The notes under the pieces were generated by a model that had not been told where the DNA came from, ran no database searches, and saw nothing but the letters and a program-made list of their open reading frames with translations. A stretch of 64,000 nt of DNA from Bacillota bacterium (GTDB lineage: Bacteria > Bacillota > Clostridia > Lachnospirales > Lachnospiraceae): contig JAEWYQ010000084.1 of NCBI GenBank assembly GCA_023395555.1, forward strand, positions 74,465 through 138,464. Direction: 5' to 3'. Position 1 is the stretch's first letter. Every line of letters starts with the position of its first letter. Positions 52,655-60,793 of this stretch are shown piece by piece. A program made the translations under genes and the position numbers.

Positions 52655-53770
52655 CTAGTTGGTAACAACCTCTTCTGTCTCTTTATCAAAGATATGGATC
52701 TTGGACATATCAAATGCAATCTTCAAGGTGTCATCCGGTCTTGCAGTTGTACGAGGATTTACACGTGCGGTAATATCCAGAGTATCGTCTACGGAGAAGT
52801 ATAAGAATACTTCGGCACCCAACAGCTCGTATACCTTAACAGTTGCCTCGATTACGCTATCCGGAGAATTGTTGATGAACATCTCTTCATCATGAATATC
52901 CTCGGGACGAATACCAGCCACAATGGTCTTGCCCTCATAACCGCCGTCGATAACCTTCTTCGCCTTGCTCTCAGGAAGCTTCAGGCTATTCTTTCCGAAT
53001 TCAACAAATACATCGGAGCCCTTCTTCTGAACGGTTGCCTCGATAAAGTTCATCTGAGGTGAGCCCATGAAACCGGCAACAAATAAGTTCTTCGGTCTGT
53101 CATATAAGTTCTGAGGTGTATCTACCTGCTGAACCAGACCGTCCTTCATAACAACGATTCTGGTACCAAGGGTCATAGCCTCTGTCTGATCGTGCGTTAC
53201 ATAGATAATGGTTGTCTGCAGTCTCTGGTGTAATTTAGAAATCTCGATACGCATCTGTACTCTCAGCTTGGCATCCAGGTTGGATAAGGGCTCATCCATA
53301 AGGAATACCTTAGGATTACGAACAATCGCACGACCCATGGCAACACGCTGTCTCTGACCACCGGAAAGAGCCTTCGGCTTACGGTCTAATAAATGCTCGA
53401 TATCAAGAATTTTAGCTGCTTCATGTACAAACTTATCAATCTGATCCTTCGGAACCTTTCTCAGCTTCAGACCAAATGCCATATTATCATAAACTGACAT
53501 ATGGGGATACAGCGCATAGTTCTGGAAAACCATCGCAATATCTCTATCCTTCGGCTCTACATCGTTCATTAACTTATCGCCAATCCATAATTCACCCTGG
53601 GAGATCTCCTCTAATCCAGCGATCATACGAAGCGTGGTTGACTTACCACAGCCGGAAGGCCCTACGAAGATAATGAACTCTCTGTCAGCGATTTCAAGAT
53701 TAAAATCCTTTACAGCGATAACTCCGTTGGGATACTGCTTGGTTATGTTCTTTAATGATAAACTTGCCAT
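52655..53770 (-). CDS. msmX: Sugar ABC transporter ATPase (MsmX/UgpC type)
   Basis: The 371-residue protein has Walker [11 protein letters not shown] near residue 38, signature [15 protein letters not shown], Walker [17 protein letters not shown], the H-loop [12 protein letters not shown], and a C-terminal TOBE-type regulatory domain ([17 protein letters not shown]). MsmX-type ATPases energise several sugar importers in Firmicutes, and neither permease pair in the neighbouring operon has its own, so this is the likely partner. GGAGG lies before the ATG. It has its own terminator and seems to be expressed alone; no clear promoter was seen in the 207-base gap upstream. Confidence 0.93.
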   Translation of the reverse strand: MASLSLKNITKQYPNGVIAVKDFNLEIADREFIIFVGPSGCGKSTTLRMIAGLEEISQGELWIGDKLMNDVEPKDRDIAMVFQNYALYPHMSVYDNMAFGLKLRKVPKDQIDKFVHEAAKILDIEHLLDRKPKALSGGQRQRVAMGRAIVRNPKVFLMDEPLSNLDAKLRVQMRIEISKLHQRLQTTIIYVTHDQTEAMTLGTRIVVMKDGLVQQVDTPQNLYDRPKNLFVAGFMGSPQMNFIEATVQKKGSDVFVEFGKNSLKLPESKAKKVIDGGYEGKTIVAGIRPEDIHDEEMFINNSPDSVIEATVKVYELLGAEVFLYFSVDDTLDITARVNPRTTARPDDTLKIAFDMSKIHIFDKETEEVVTN

Positions 53771-53977
53771 TTTATATCCTCCTACATTCTCTATAATTCC
53801 TTTTTGTTGTTAATAAAGTATGCTCTTGTACAACTTATTATGGTTTAATGATACACTATTTCATGCTTTTAAGCCATATCCCAATTTAACAAAATAGGAT
53901 TTTGCCTTTTGTATAATTTGTATACCAATGATTAAAAAAGGTAGATTTAACGGTAATAGACTTTGCATTTCTTTACT

Positions 53978-54862
53978 TTACTGTCTATATTCAATAAAAC
54001 CTTCTCCCATAACCTCCCTGACATCGCTTACTATGATAAAGGAGTTAGGGTCTATCTTCTTAGAAATTTCAACGATTCTAACAATTTCTTTCTGGGAGAC
54101 AACGCAGAAAAGCATCTTCTTATCCCGGTTGGAATACATTCCGGTTGCATTGATCCCGGTGATCCCCCTGTCCATCTGATGCATGACCGCATTGGCGATC
54201 TCCGAGTAGCGGTCTGAAATAATATATGCCATTTTTGCGAATTTCAACCCCTCCAGTATTCCGTCGGATACCTTGCCGGTTATAAAGACGGCGATCACCG
54301 CATACAGCGCGTTGCCGAGACCGAATACAATTGCACCAAGGAGAATGATAACACCGTCAATCAGTATCAGCATACGGGGTACCGATATGTGCCGGCTGCG
54401 CATATGCAGCAGCGTTGCCAGAAGATCGGTTCCGCCGGTGGAGGACTGAACCGAGAATACCAGCCCGATTCCCGCTCCGCTGATCTCGCCTCCGAAAATA
54501 GAAGCCAGAAGGTAATCTTCCAGCAGGAACCCGTGGACCGGAACCACCATGAGAGACAGGGTGAAAGCCAGCATCCCAAACAGAGAGGAGAACAGAAATC
54601 TCACCCCTTTTGCCTTCATGGCCAATAAAAAGAGGGGTACATTACACAGCACATTAAAAAGCCAGACAGGAACTCCGCCGTCTAATAATCCGCCGGTCCA
54701 ATGCTTTACCACGATGGCAAGGCCGGAGACCCCTCCCGTTACGAGTCCCATGGGCTCATAGACCAGGTTGACTCCCACTCCCATCAGGAATGCTCCCAGC
54801 AAAATTATAATGTACTTTCTCAATATCTGAATATGTCTGTTTTTCATCACTGTTTTCTTCAT
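53978..54862 (-). CDS. YitT family membrane protein (DUF161 with DUF2179)
   Basis: The 294-residue protein has five or six membrane segments (IIILLGAFLMGVGVNLVYEP with the typical MGLVTGGVSGLAI loop) and a C-terminal cytoplasmic DUF2179 domain (GITGINATGMYSNRDKKMLFCVVSQKE, then KKIDPNSFIIVSDVREVMGEGF). The YitT family is widespread in Firmicutes and its transport role is unproven. GAGGT lies before the ATG. An 18-base palindrome shared with the flgM leader lies 38-55 bases upstream. Confidence 0.9.
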   Translation of the reverse strand: MKKTVMKNRHIQILRKYIIILLGAFLMGVGVNLVYEPMGLVTGGVSGLAIVVKHWTGGLLDGGVPVWLFNVLCNVPLFLLAMKAKGVRFLFSSLFGMLAFTLSLMVVPVHGFLLEDYLLASIFGGEISGAGIGLVFSVQSSTGGTDLLATLLHMRSRHISVPRMLILIDGVIILLGAIVFGLGNALYAVIAVFITGKVSDGILEGLKFAKMAYIISDRYSEIANAVMHQMDRGITGINATGMYSNRDKKMLFCVVSQKEIVRIVEISKKIDPNSFIIVSDVREVMGEGFIEYRQ

Positions 54863-54899
54863 CCATCTACCTCACTGGTATTATATTGGTTATTATTCC

Positions 54900-54917
54900 T
54901 ACGTTGCCAGCAACGTA
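54900..54917. repeat. 18-bp palindrome ahead of yitT-like gene, copy 2
   Basis: TACGTTGCCAGCAACGTA differs from the copy at 31935-31952 only at one central base. It lies between the LCP-like stop and the YitT-type start, without a following T-run, so it is not a terminator. Confidence 0.75.
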
Positions 54918-54920
54918 TAC

Positions 54921-55844
54921 TCATTGTCTGAGATATGCATCCAAATCATTCAACTGGCGAATCGCTTCGTTTTTCTCCATGTAGAACCCTCCATTTTTCT
55001 CTTCCCCCGGGATTCTTGTAAAAGCAACCTCTTTTAAGGGTGTTTTGGAATAGCTCTCCAGATAATTCATTTTTTCAAAAACCGATATATTCGAGCTTAG
55101 CTGTTCGTATATCTCTGTGATGTACGCTTCTATCTTATCTTCCCCTTCCAAAGTACCCAGAAGTTCCAGATAGTCCCGGGTGAATACCTCCAGCTTCACG
55201 GGTTCCGCCCCGGATGGATCAAGATCCTCTTCCGTTCCTGCCAGCAGTGTTCCTGCCGTTGTCCCCGGCTGAAGCTCCTTCTCCTCAAAAGCCGTTTGAT
55301 ACAGCTGCTCCGGCAGCACGGTATAGCAGCTCACCGGAAGCTTCAGCAGCTCCTCTACCAGGAGCACAACACAGTCAAATAGTACTGGTGTCTCCAGGTA
55401 TCCCGTCATGGCAGACAAACTGATACTTTGGGGAATGGAGGGCTGATACCCCGTTAGCTGCCGGTATCTCTGATCAGACATGGTGAGGCGGGTGTTCATG
55501 GGAATCGTCAGATAGGTCAGCTGCTTCTTCTTACAATGAAACACCTCCAGCACCAGCTTGCTGATTGTATTGGATTTCGTATCGTAACAGAAAATCAGAT
55601 TCTTCGACACATCGTCAATGCTTGCCATGGTAATGGGTGTAGGCACGGCTTCCAATTCTGCGGCTGTTTCCTGCAGCCCTTCCGAGGTTACCGGAATCGT
55701 TACCGAAACAGGCTCCTCTACCTTCCAGAATTTCATTGCAGACAGATATCCCGCAGTCCCTGCTCCAAACAAAAGAACCACAATAAAAAAGGATTTCAAA
55801 AATCCCCAGGCAAACATACTTCCTATCCCTTTTTGTCCCCTCAT
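54921..55844 (-). CDS. Membrane-anchored protein with degenerate LCP-like domain
   Basis: The protein of about 307 residues has one N-terminal membrane segment (GFLKSFFIVVLLFGAGTAGYL) and an outside domain. Residues about 80-180 resemble the LytR-CpsA-Psr fold (VSKNLIFCYDTKSNTISKLVLEVF, LTYLTIPMNTRLTMSD), but the Arg-rich catalytic motifs are not evident, so it may be inactive or specialised. LCP proteins attach glycopolymers to peptidoglycan. The ATG at 55844 follows AGGTGAGG; a GTG 12 bases up is possible. It has its own sigma-A promoter. The family assignment is tentative. Confidence 0.5.
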   Translation of the reverse strand: MRGQKGIGSMFAWGFLKSFFIVVLLFGAGTAGYLSAMKFWKVEEPVSVTIPVTSEGLQETAAELEAVPTPITMASIDDVSKNLIFCYDTKSNTISKLVLEVFHCKKKQLTYLTIPMNTRLTMSDQRYRQLTGYQPSIPQSISLSAMTGYLETPVLFDCVVLLVEELLKLPVSCYTVLPEQLYQTAFEEKELQPGTTAGTLLAGTEEDLDPSGAEPVKLEVFTRDYLELLGTLEGEDKIEAYITEIYEQLSSNISVFEKMNYLESYSKTPLKEVAFTRIPGEEKNGGFYMEKNEAIRQLNDLDAYLRQ

Positions 55845-55877
55845 TATAATCCTCACCTCGTTCCCTTATCTTCAATT

Positions 55878-55906
55878 ATTTTACCATGTTCAGAAAAGAT
55901 TATCAA
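55878..55906 (-). promoter_or_regulatory. Sigma-A promoter of the LCP-like gene
   Basis: Minus-strand TTGATA (55901-55906), 17 bases, TAAAAT (55878-55883), about 34 bases before the preferred start. Its -35 abuts the T-run of the upstream terminator. Confidence 0.65.
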
Positions 55907-55954
55907 CAAAAACACCGGTCAAGCCCTTCATAAATCCAAAGGCCCAACCGGTGT
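55906..55954 (-). terminator. Terminator after the SleB-like hydrolase gene
   Basis: ACACCGGT and ACCGGTGT arms enclose an inner GGGCCTT/AAGGGCT pair and are followed by TTTTGTT on the minus strand, 22 bases after the hydrolase stop. Confidence 0.85.
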
Positions 55955-55976
55955 GTTCTTTCATTAAAAGCTTCTT

Positions 55977-56810
55977 TTACTTAAATTTGTGATGACCAAG
56001 CTTGAAGGTATATCCCTTCAGAGTGCCGCTAAAATAGAGATAGCTGCTGAAGTCCTTCGCCTTACCGTTAACTTTAATCTCGGTGACACCGCTTAATGCA
56101 GCTTTTGCCGCCTTAATGCACTCTTTCTCTGCTGTCGAGGTAAATCTGCCGGCATCATACTCCGCCAACGCCCTCTTCAATTTCCCGCTGCTGGCCGGAC
56201 TGAACTGGTGCTTCTGGTAAATAACTCCCTTTACCGTATCGGGATACAATCTGGATCTTGTACGGTTCATAACTACTATGGCAACCGCAAGCTTTCCATT
56301 ATAGCTTTCACCCTGTGCTTCACAAAAGATTAATGCGGACAGCAGTCTCAAATCAGCTTCTGAATACTTTGCTTCCGCTTTCTTAACCGTAGTCTTAGCA
56401 GTGTCTTCCTTCTCGGTATTCTGAGAAGCCTCTGCATCTTCTGTATCTTCATCTTCAATATCAGCTGTATCTTCAGCTTCAATATCTTCTGTATTTTCAG
56501 CAGCTTCTGCAGTTTCCATATCCGCCGTATCTTCGGGGCTTTCTGCATCTTCTGCATCTTCTATCACGGCCTCTTCTTCATTCTGATCTGCCGCCAGTGT
56601 TTCTGTATCAATAGAAACCCCTTCTTCAACTGCGGAAAGAACGGCTGCATTCTGCTTTGCCGGGTCTGTTTCCTGATTTGCCACAGCTGCTGTTACTTCT
56701 TCCTGGTTCTGACTCTCGGTTGTGCCTTCTGCTGCATATGCACTCGCTCCTGTAAAACAAAAGGCTATCATTCCGATTAACATACACACTGCCAACTTCC
56801 TAAATCTCAT
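55977..56810 (-). CDS. SleB-like cell wall hydrolase with acidic linker
   Basis: The 277-residue secreted protein has a signal peptide (LAVCMLIGMIAFCFTGASAYA), an acidic Glu/Asp/Thr/Ala linker of about 130 residues made of ENTEDIEAED-like units, and a C-terminal Hydrolase_2 (SleB-type) domain at about 155-277: EADLRLLSALIFCEAQGESYNG with the catalytic Glu, AVAIVVMNRTRSRLYPDTVKGVIYQK, and HQFSPASSGKL. SleB enzymes cut peptidoglycan in spore germination or growth. The linker may span the wall. AAGGAG precedes the ATG. It is a single-gene unit with a sigma-A promoter about 90 bases upstream and a terminator behind. Confidence 0.85.
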   Translation of the reverse strand: MRFRKLAVCMLIGMIAFCFTGASAYAAEGTTESQNQEEVTAAVANQETDPAKQNAAVLSAVEEGVSIDTETLAADQNEEEAVIEDAEDAESPEDTADMETAEAAENTEDIEAEDTADIEDEDTEDAEASQNTEKEDTAKTTVKKAEAKYSEADLRLLSALIFCEAQGESYNGKLAVAIVVMNRTRSRLYPDTVKGVIYQKHQFSPASSGKLKRALAEYDAGRFTSTAEKECIKAAKAALSGVTEIKVNGKAKDFSSYLYFSGTLKGYTFKLGHHKFK

Positions 56811-56899
56811 GTCGGTACTCCTTATAATAACAATATAATTATTACTTATTTAAGACAAGCTCTTAATCTTTTTAACACTTAGTTAATATCTATGTAATA

Positions 56900-56927
56900 A
56901 TTATAACACAAAAATGCCAAAGTTCAA
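56900..56927 (-). promoter_or_regulatory. Sigma-A promoter of the SleB-like gene
   Basis: Minus-strand TTGAAC (56922-56927), 16 bases, TATAAT (56900-56905), about 90 bases before the ATG. Further up in the 56811-57244 gap, GATAAAC, ACTGG, GTTTATC (57003-57021) is a perfect 7-base inverted repeat of unknown role. Confidence 0.65.
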
Positions 56928-57074
56928 GCATTATTTGCAACTCCACATGTAAAAAATGGATTACTTCCGGATAAAGGCAAGCTATAATCTTGATAAAAGC
57001 CTGATAAACACTGGGTTTATCACAGAATAAAGGCGGTCAAAAAAGTTAGGGCTAATAATAAAAATAAACTATAT

Positions 57075-57103
57075 TTTATATTTTGTCCAGTTTATGCTAT
57101 AAT
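57075..57103 (+). promoter_or_regulatory. Promoter of the ymfI-chemoreceptor unit
   Basis: Plus-strand TTTATA (57075-57080), 17 bases, TATAAT (57098-57103). The -10 is perfect and the -35 weak, which suggests an activator or modest use. The start would lie near 57110. Confidence 0.5.
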
Positions 57104-57109
57104 ATAACA

Positions 57110-57244
57110 TAGTGAACATGCTGCAGGGTTGCTTGCGGACATGTGAACGGAGCGAAGATCATGAACACAGTTTTGTTCATGATATCCCATAGAGCTTATA
57201 ACGCTGCATCCGCAGGCAGCACACAGTTTATGAGGAGGTTATGT
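57110..57244 (+). promoter_or_regulatory. Structured 5' leader of the ymfI-like gene
   Basis: The 135-base leader has a perfect 10-base hairpin (ATCATGAACA, CAGTTT, TGTTCATGAT at 57158-57183), an ACATG/CATGT pair around 57115-57143, and GCTGC with GCAGC near 57203-57220. It does not match a riboswitch I know. It ends at AGGAGG. A regulatory RNA role is possible. Confidence 0.4.
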
Positions 57245-57976
57245 ATGAAAAGAAAAACCGTACTGGTTACCGGCTCCTCCAGGGGGATCGGTAAGGCCAT
57301 CGCTGTGAAATTTGCCAAGAAGGGCTATAATGTGGTTATTAACTGTGCCCACAATGAAGACGCCCTGCTGAAAGCCAAAAGTGAAATAGAAGGCTACCAG
57401 GTCTCCTGCCACGCTTTTCTCGGGGATATGGGGAATTACGAGGATGCCAGGGAATTATTCCGCCAGATTAAAAAACTCTATACAAATATTGATGTTCTTG
57501 TCAATAATGCCGGTATCTCTTATATCGGCTTATTGACGGATATGTCCCCGGAGGACTGGAACCGGGTGATTACAACCAATCTGACCTCGGTTTACCACTG
57601 CTGCTCCCTGGCCGTTCCAGATATGGTCAGAAACCGGTATGGCAAGATCATTAATGTTTCTTCTGTCTGGGGCAGTGTCGGAGCTTCCTGTGAGGTAGCT
57701 TATTCCGCCTCCAAGGGCGGGATGAATGCCTTTACCAAAGCCCTTGCCAAGGAGCTGGCCCCCAGCAATATACAGGTTAATGCGGTTGCATGCGGAGCAA
57801 TTGATACGGAGATGAACCATTTTCTTGGTGATATAGAATTAATGGATCTCATTGAAGAAATTCCCACCGGCCGGTTGGGCCGTGCCGAGGAGGTGGCAGA
57901 TCTGGTCTACCACCTGGCATATAAGAACGAATACCTGACAGGACAAATTATCGGGCTGGACGGGGGATGGATTTAA
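57245..57976 (+). CDS. ymfI: SDR reductase, EF-P 5-aminopentanone reductase (YmfI) candidate
   Basis: The 243-residue classical SDR has TGSSRGIGKAIAVKFAKKG (NADPH loop), VNNAGISYIG, the Ser of NVSSVWGSVGASCEVAYSASKGG with catalytic Tyr and Lys, and AKELAPSNIQVNAVACGAIDTEMN, ending GLDGGWI. The SSVWG and GASCEVAYSASKG run is what I associate with YmfI, which reduces the 5-aminopentanone group on elongation factor P in Bacillus and is needed for swarming. FabG-type ketoacyl reductase is the alternative. The ATG at 57245 follows AGGAGG by 6 bases; a longer frame further up has no site. It is followed after 23 bases by a chemoreceptor, suggesting a shared transcript. Confidence 0.78.
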   Translation: MKRKTVLVTGSSRGIGKAIAVKFAKKGYNVVINCAHNEDALLKAKSEIEGYQVSCHAFLGDMGNYEDARELFRQIKKLYTNIDVLVNNAGISYIGLLTDMSPEDWNRVITTNLTSVYHCCSLAVPDMVRNRYGKIINVSSVWGSVGASCEVAYSASKGGMNAFTKALAKELAPSNIQVNAVACGAIDTEMNHFLGDIELMDLIEEIPTGRLGRAEEVADLVYHLAYKNEYLTGQIIGLDGGWI

Positions 57977-57999
57977 AAATTTTACACTAGGAGGATACT

Positions 58000-59469
58000 A
58001 TGCTTTTACGAAAAGAGAAAGGCGATTGTAATGAAGCACGCTGCATCGTCAAATATGTGCAGGATAGAATGGAAGGCAAGAAAAGCACTCCGCCGGAGAT
58101 TTCTTTTGATCTGCATCAGTCCGTATATGATCTGTTTAATCATTTTTTCAACAATGAGGCGCAGCTTTCCCAATCTGCAAAACAGCTTCTGGGCCTTGCA
58201 ACAAAGATGAGCGATTTTGACGTCCATATGTCCCACATTGCCCATGATCTAAAATCCTTTTCCGAAGAGATCGCCGGCTTGAGCGAGTCCAATCTGGCAA
58301 TCGTAGAGGAGACCACTGCAAGTATGAGCGTTGTGGCGGAAGCGGTGAATAATTCTTCTGAAACTCTGGAAAAGCTGGCTGTCGCTTCGGAAGAACTGAT
58401 TGAAAGCAATAATTCCAGCCTTCAAAAAATCGCACAGGTCAATACCCTAAAGGAAAATGTAATGAACAATTCCTCCATTATGAACAGTCGTATCGAGGAA
58501 TTGCTGGAGATGACCAATAAGGTAAATGAAATTGTAAGCAGCATCGGCTCTATCGCAGAGCAGACCAACCTCCTATCCCTCAATGCTTCCATCGAGGCTG
58601 CCAAGGCAGGAGAAAACGGAAAGGGCTTCGCTGTCGTTGCCTCGGAGATCCGGAAGCTTGCTGATACCACAAAGAAAAGTCTGGAGAATATGAGTACGGT
58701 TATGTCCGATATCCAGACAGCCGCGGAGAACGGGCGGGAGAGTATGATCAACACCATAGAATCCACCTCGGAAATGAGCGGTAAGATTGACGACATTTAT
58801 TCTACGATGCAAAATAACATGCTGCTCTTCAACCGAACCATAGATAATGTTCGGGAGGTTAACACCACCATGGCAGAGGTCAAGATTTCCACCAATGAGA
58901 TCAATACCGCCATGGATGCCTCCAGCAGTGATGCAGAAAGGCTGAGCCAGATGACCCGTGTCATTTCCGACGACTCGGAACAATGCGCTTCCCTGGCACA
59001 AAATATCACCGATATGGACGATGCTCTTTCGGATATAACCAAAGACCTCTTCTCTACCTTGAAGGGTGGGATGAACAACCTGACCAACGAAGAACTAATG
59101 CTTCATATTGTCAATGCAAAACAGGCTCATGGAAAATGGCTGGCTACCTTACAGTCCATCGTCAATGACGGTATCATCTATCCTCTTCAGACGAACAGCA
59201 CCAAATGCGCCTTCGGCCATTTTTATCATTCCATCAGCGTGGAGCATCCCTCTATACAGGAGGATTGGAATGCGATAGAAGAAGTACATAGTAATTTTCA
59301 TGATTGCGGCGATAAGGTGCTGGAAGCAATCCGTAATTCTCATACAGACGATGCTTTGAAGCACTTCAAAAATGCCGAATTATATTCCAAGAAGATTTTC
59401 TTGCTCCTGGAAAAGATCGGGCAAGAGGTGGATCATCAAACAGCCATGGGAGTGCAGCTCTTTCAATGA
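58000..59469 (+). CDS. Soluble methyl-accepting chemotaxis protein with zinc-binding CZB domain
   Basis: The 489-residue protein has no membrane segment. Residues 1-60 carry paired cysteines (C9 and C14). A long coiled coil (60-360) includes the signalling hairpin [41 protein letters not shown] (core: [15 protein letters not shown]). Residues about 365-480 are a CZB domain: [25 protein letters not shown] and a HSNFHDCG pair, the zinc-binding His/Cys set seen in DgcZ and TlpD-type receptors. It should sense zinc or oxidants in the cytoplasm and act on CheA. AGGAGG lies before the ATG. It is co-directional with the ymfI-like gene and ends at a bidirectional terminator. Confidence 0.93.
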   Translation: MLLRKEKGDCNEARCIVKYVQDRMEGKKSTPPEISFDLHQSVYDLFNHFFNNEAQLSQSAKQLLGLATKMSDFDVHMSHIAHDLKSFSEEIAGLSESNLAIVEETTASMSVVAEAVNNSSETLEKLAVASEELIESNNSSLQKIAQVNTLKENVMNNSSIMNSRIEELLEMTNKVNEIVSSIGSIAEQTNLLSLNASIEAAKAGENGKGFAVVASEIRKLADTTKKSLENMSTVMSDIQTAAENGRESMINTIESTSEMSGKIDDIYSTMQNNMLLFNRTIDNVREVNTTMAEVKISTNEINTAMDASSSDAERLSQMTRVISDDSEQCASLAQNITDMDDALSDITKDLFSTLKGGMNNLTNEELMLHIVNAKQAHGKWLATLQSIVNDGIIYPLQTNSTKCAFGHFYHSISVEHPSIQEDWNAIEEVHSNFHDCGDKVLEAIRNSHTDDALKHFKNAELYSKKIFLLLEKIGQEVDHQTAMGVQLFQ

Positions 59470-59514
59470 TCTCTTTCCACGCCCGCTTAAACATTACGTC
59501 AATGGTTGAAGTCA

Positions 59515-59550
59515 AAAATAGCGCCTCTGCTCTATGCAAGGCGCTATTTT
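59515..59550. terminator. Bidirectional terminator between chemoreceptor and rpsI
   Basis: AAAATAGCGCC and GGCGCTATTTT arms surround a 14-base loop, with A and T runs on both sides, so it can stop transcripts from both strands. Confidence 0.88.
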
Positions 59551-59570
59551 GTATTTTATATATTCTAATA

Positions 59571-59963
59571 TTATCTCTTGGAGAACTGGGGAGCTCTACG
59601 AGCTGCCTTTAAGCCGTACTTCTTTCTTTCCTTCATTCTGGGATCTCTTGTTAAGAAGCCTGCTTTCTTGAGTGCGGGACGGTAATCTGCATCTGCCTGT
59701 AATAATGCTCTGGAGATGCCGTGTCTGATTGCACCGGCCTGACCTGTAAAACCGCCTCCTCTAACGTTTACTAAAACATCGAACTTATCTTCTGTCTCAG
59801 TAAGTGCAAGAGGCTGACGAACGATTAACTTTAACGTATCTAAACCGAAGTAGTTGTCCATCTCTCTTTTATTAATGATAACCTTGCCTGTTCCAGCTAC
59901 AAGGTAGACTCTGGCAATGCTGCTCTTTCTTCTTCCGGTTCCATAATATTTTGCTTTAGCCAA
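59571..59963 (-). CDS. rpsI: Ribosomal protein S9
   Basis: The 130-residue protein matches bacterial S9: [29 protein letters not shown] at the start, [24 protein letters not shown] in the middle, and the basic [25 protein letters not shown] tail that reaches the P-site tRNA. It follows rplM by 27 bases, the standard pair. Confidence 0.98.
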   Translation of the reverse strand: MAKAKYYGTGRRKSSIARVYLVAGTGKVIINKREMDNYFGLDTLKLIVRQPLALTETEDKFDVLVNVRGGGFTGQAGAIRHGISRALLQADADYRPALKKAGFLTRDPRMKERKKYGLKAARRAPQFSKR

Positions 59964-59990
59964 TGTTATTTCCTCCTTTCAACCTCTTGA

Positions 59991-60425
59991 TTAATACTTA
60001 ATCTCTATTGCTTCCGGCTTCTGGGCGGCATGGGTATGTTCCGCACCGGAGAATATATGCAATTTTTTAATCATCGCTCTTCCCAGAGGTCCTTTGGGGA
60101 GCATACCTTTTACTGCAAGTCTGATTACTTCAGAGGAATCCTTCGCCATCATCTGGTTTAAGGTAGTCTCTCTCATACCACCCGGATAATCGGAGTGGTT
60201 ATAGTAAATCTTCTGGTCCAGCTTCTTGCCGGTAACCTTAATCTTATCAGCATTTACAACAATTACATAATCACCTGTATCGATATGAGGGGTGAAGGTA
60301 GGCTTATTCTTGCCTCTTAGTATTGCCGCGATCTCGGAAGAGAGCCGGCCTAATGTATGTCCAGTAGCATCAACTACATACCATTTTCTTTCAATTGTTG
60401 CCGGACTAGCCATAAAACTTTTCAT
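59991..60425 (-). CDS. rplM: Ribosomal protein L13
   Basis: The 144-residue protein is L13: [43 protein letters not shown] (core: [10 protein letters not shown]), then [18 protein letters not shown] and [32 protein letters not shown] precedes the ATG. It is transcribed with rpsI from a consensus sigma-A promoter through a leader of about 100 bases. Confidence 0.98.
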   Translation of the reverse strand: MKSFMASPATIERKWYVVDATGHTLGRLSSEIAAILRGKNKPTFTPHIDTGDYVIVVNADKIKVTGKKLDQKIYYNHSDYPGGMRETTLNQMMAKDSSEVIRLAVKGMLPKGPLGRAMIKKLHIFSGAEHTHAAQKPEAIEIKY

Positions 60426-60530
60426 TGGTTTACCTCCTTATGAAAATGTGTTCTCTTATTCTCAAGCTTTTACGATTCACGATCGCAATACTATTACCGG
60501 GGCTTTGGCTCAAGTATTCTCACGTCACAA
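60426..60530 (-). promoter_or_regulatory. rplM leader, possible L13 autoregulatory RNA
   Basis: The leader has short stems AATACT/AGTATT and CGAT/ATCG and ends at AAGGAGG. Firmicutes L13 mRNAs often carry a structured leader; I cannot match it base for base, so this is a candidate only. Confidence 0.4.
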
Positions 60531-60536
60531 TTCATT

Positions 60537-60565
60537 ATTATATTACATGTTACCGGGTGTGTCAA
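60537..60565 (-). promoter_or_regulatory. Consensus sigma-A promoter of rplM-rpsI
   Basis: Minus-strand TTGACA (60560-60565), 17 bases, TATAAT (60537-60542): a perfect vegetative promoter. Confidence 0.92.
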
Positions 60566-60645
60566 GCATTTTTCCAATATTTATTGCAGGATTTTGGTGT
60601 TCCATCATATGCGAAGGGAAATCTCACATTTACAAGATTAAATGC

Positions 60646-60714
60646 GTCTAAATATAGTAATGGAGCAGGATTCAGAAGCCCACCCCAACACTTGACAAAG
60701 AGCCCCAAAAAAGG
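60646..60714 (+). repeat. Dispersed repeat, copy B (ISL3-end-like)
   Basis: Matches copy A at 52519-52590. Read on the minus strand it contains GGCTCTTTGTCAAGTGTTGG, like the terminal inverted repeats of ISL3-family insertion sequences. No transposase gene or matching second end lies nearby, so it is a remnant or a non-autonomous element. It abuts the terminator of the surface-protein gene. Confidence 0.55.
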
Positions 60715-60760
60715 AGCTTTCGCTCCATAGCCTTTCGGCTATTTTGCAAAAGCTCCTTTG
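60706..60760 (-). terminator. Terminator of the Ig-like surface protein gene
   Basis: On the minus strand an inner ATAGCC, GAAA, GGCTAT hairpin and a GGAGC, GAAA, GCTCC hairpin are followed by TTTTTT. An outer AAAGGAGCTTTTGC arm can instead pair with the second, so two alternative folds exist. Confidence 0.82.
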
Positions 60761-60793
60761 ATTATGATATTTGCAATACTATTAATTCATTGA

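Noticed and set aside
57003..57021. A cyclic-di-GMP riboswitch in the gap before the SleB-like gene
   Set aside because: Only a simple GATAAAC inverted repeat is present; the conserved riboswitch core was not found.
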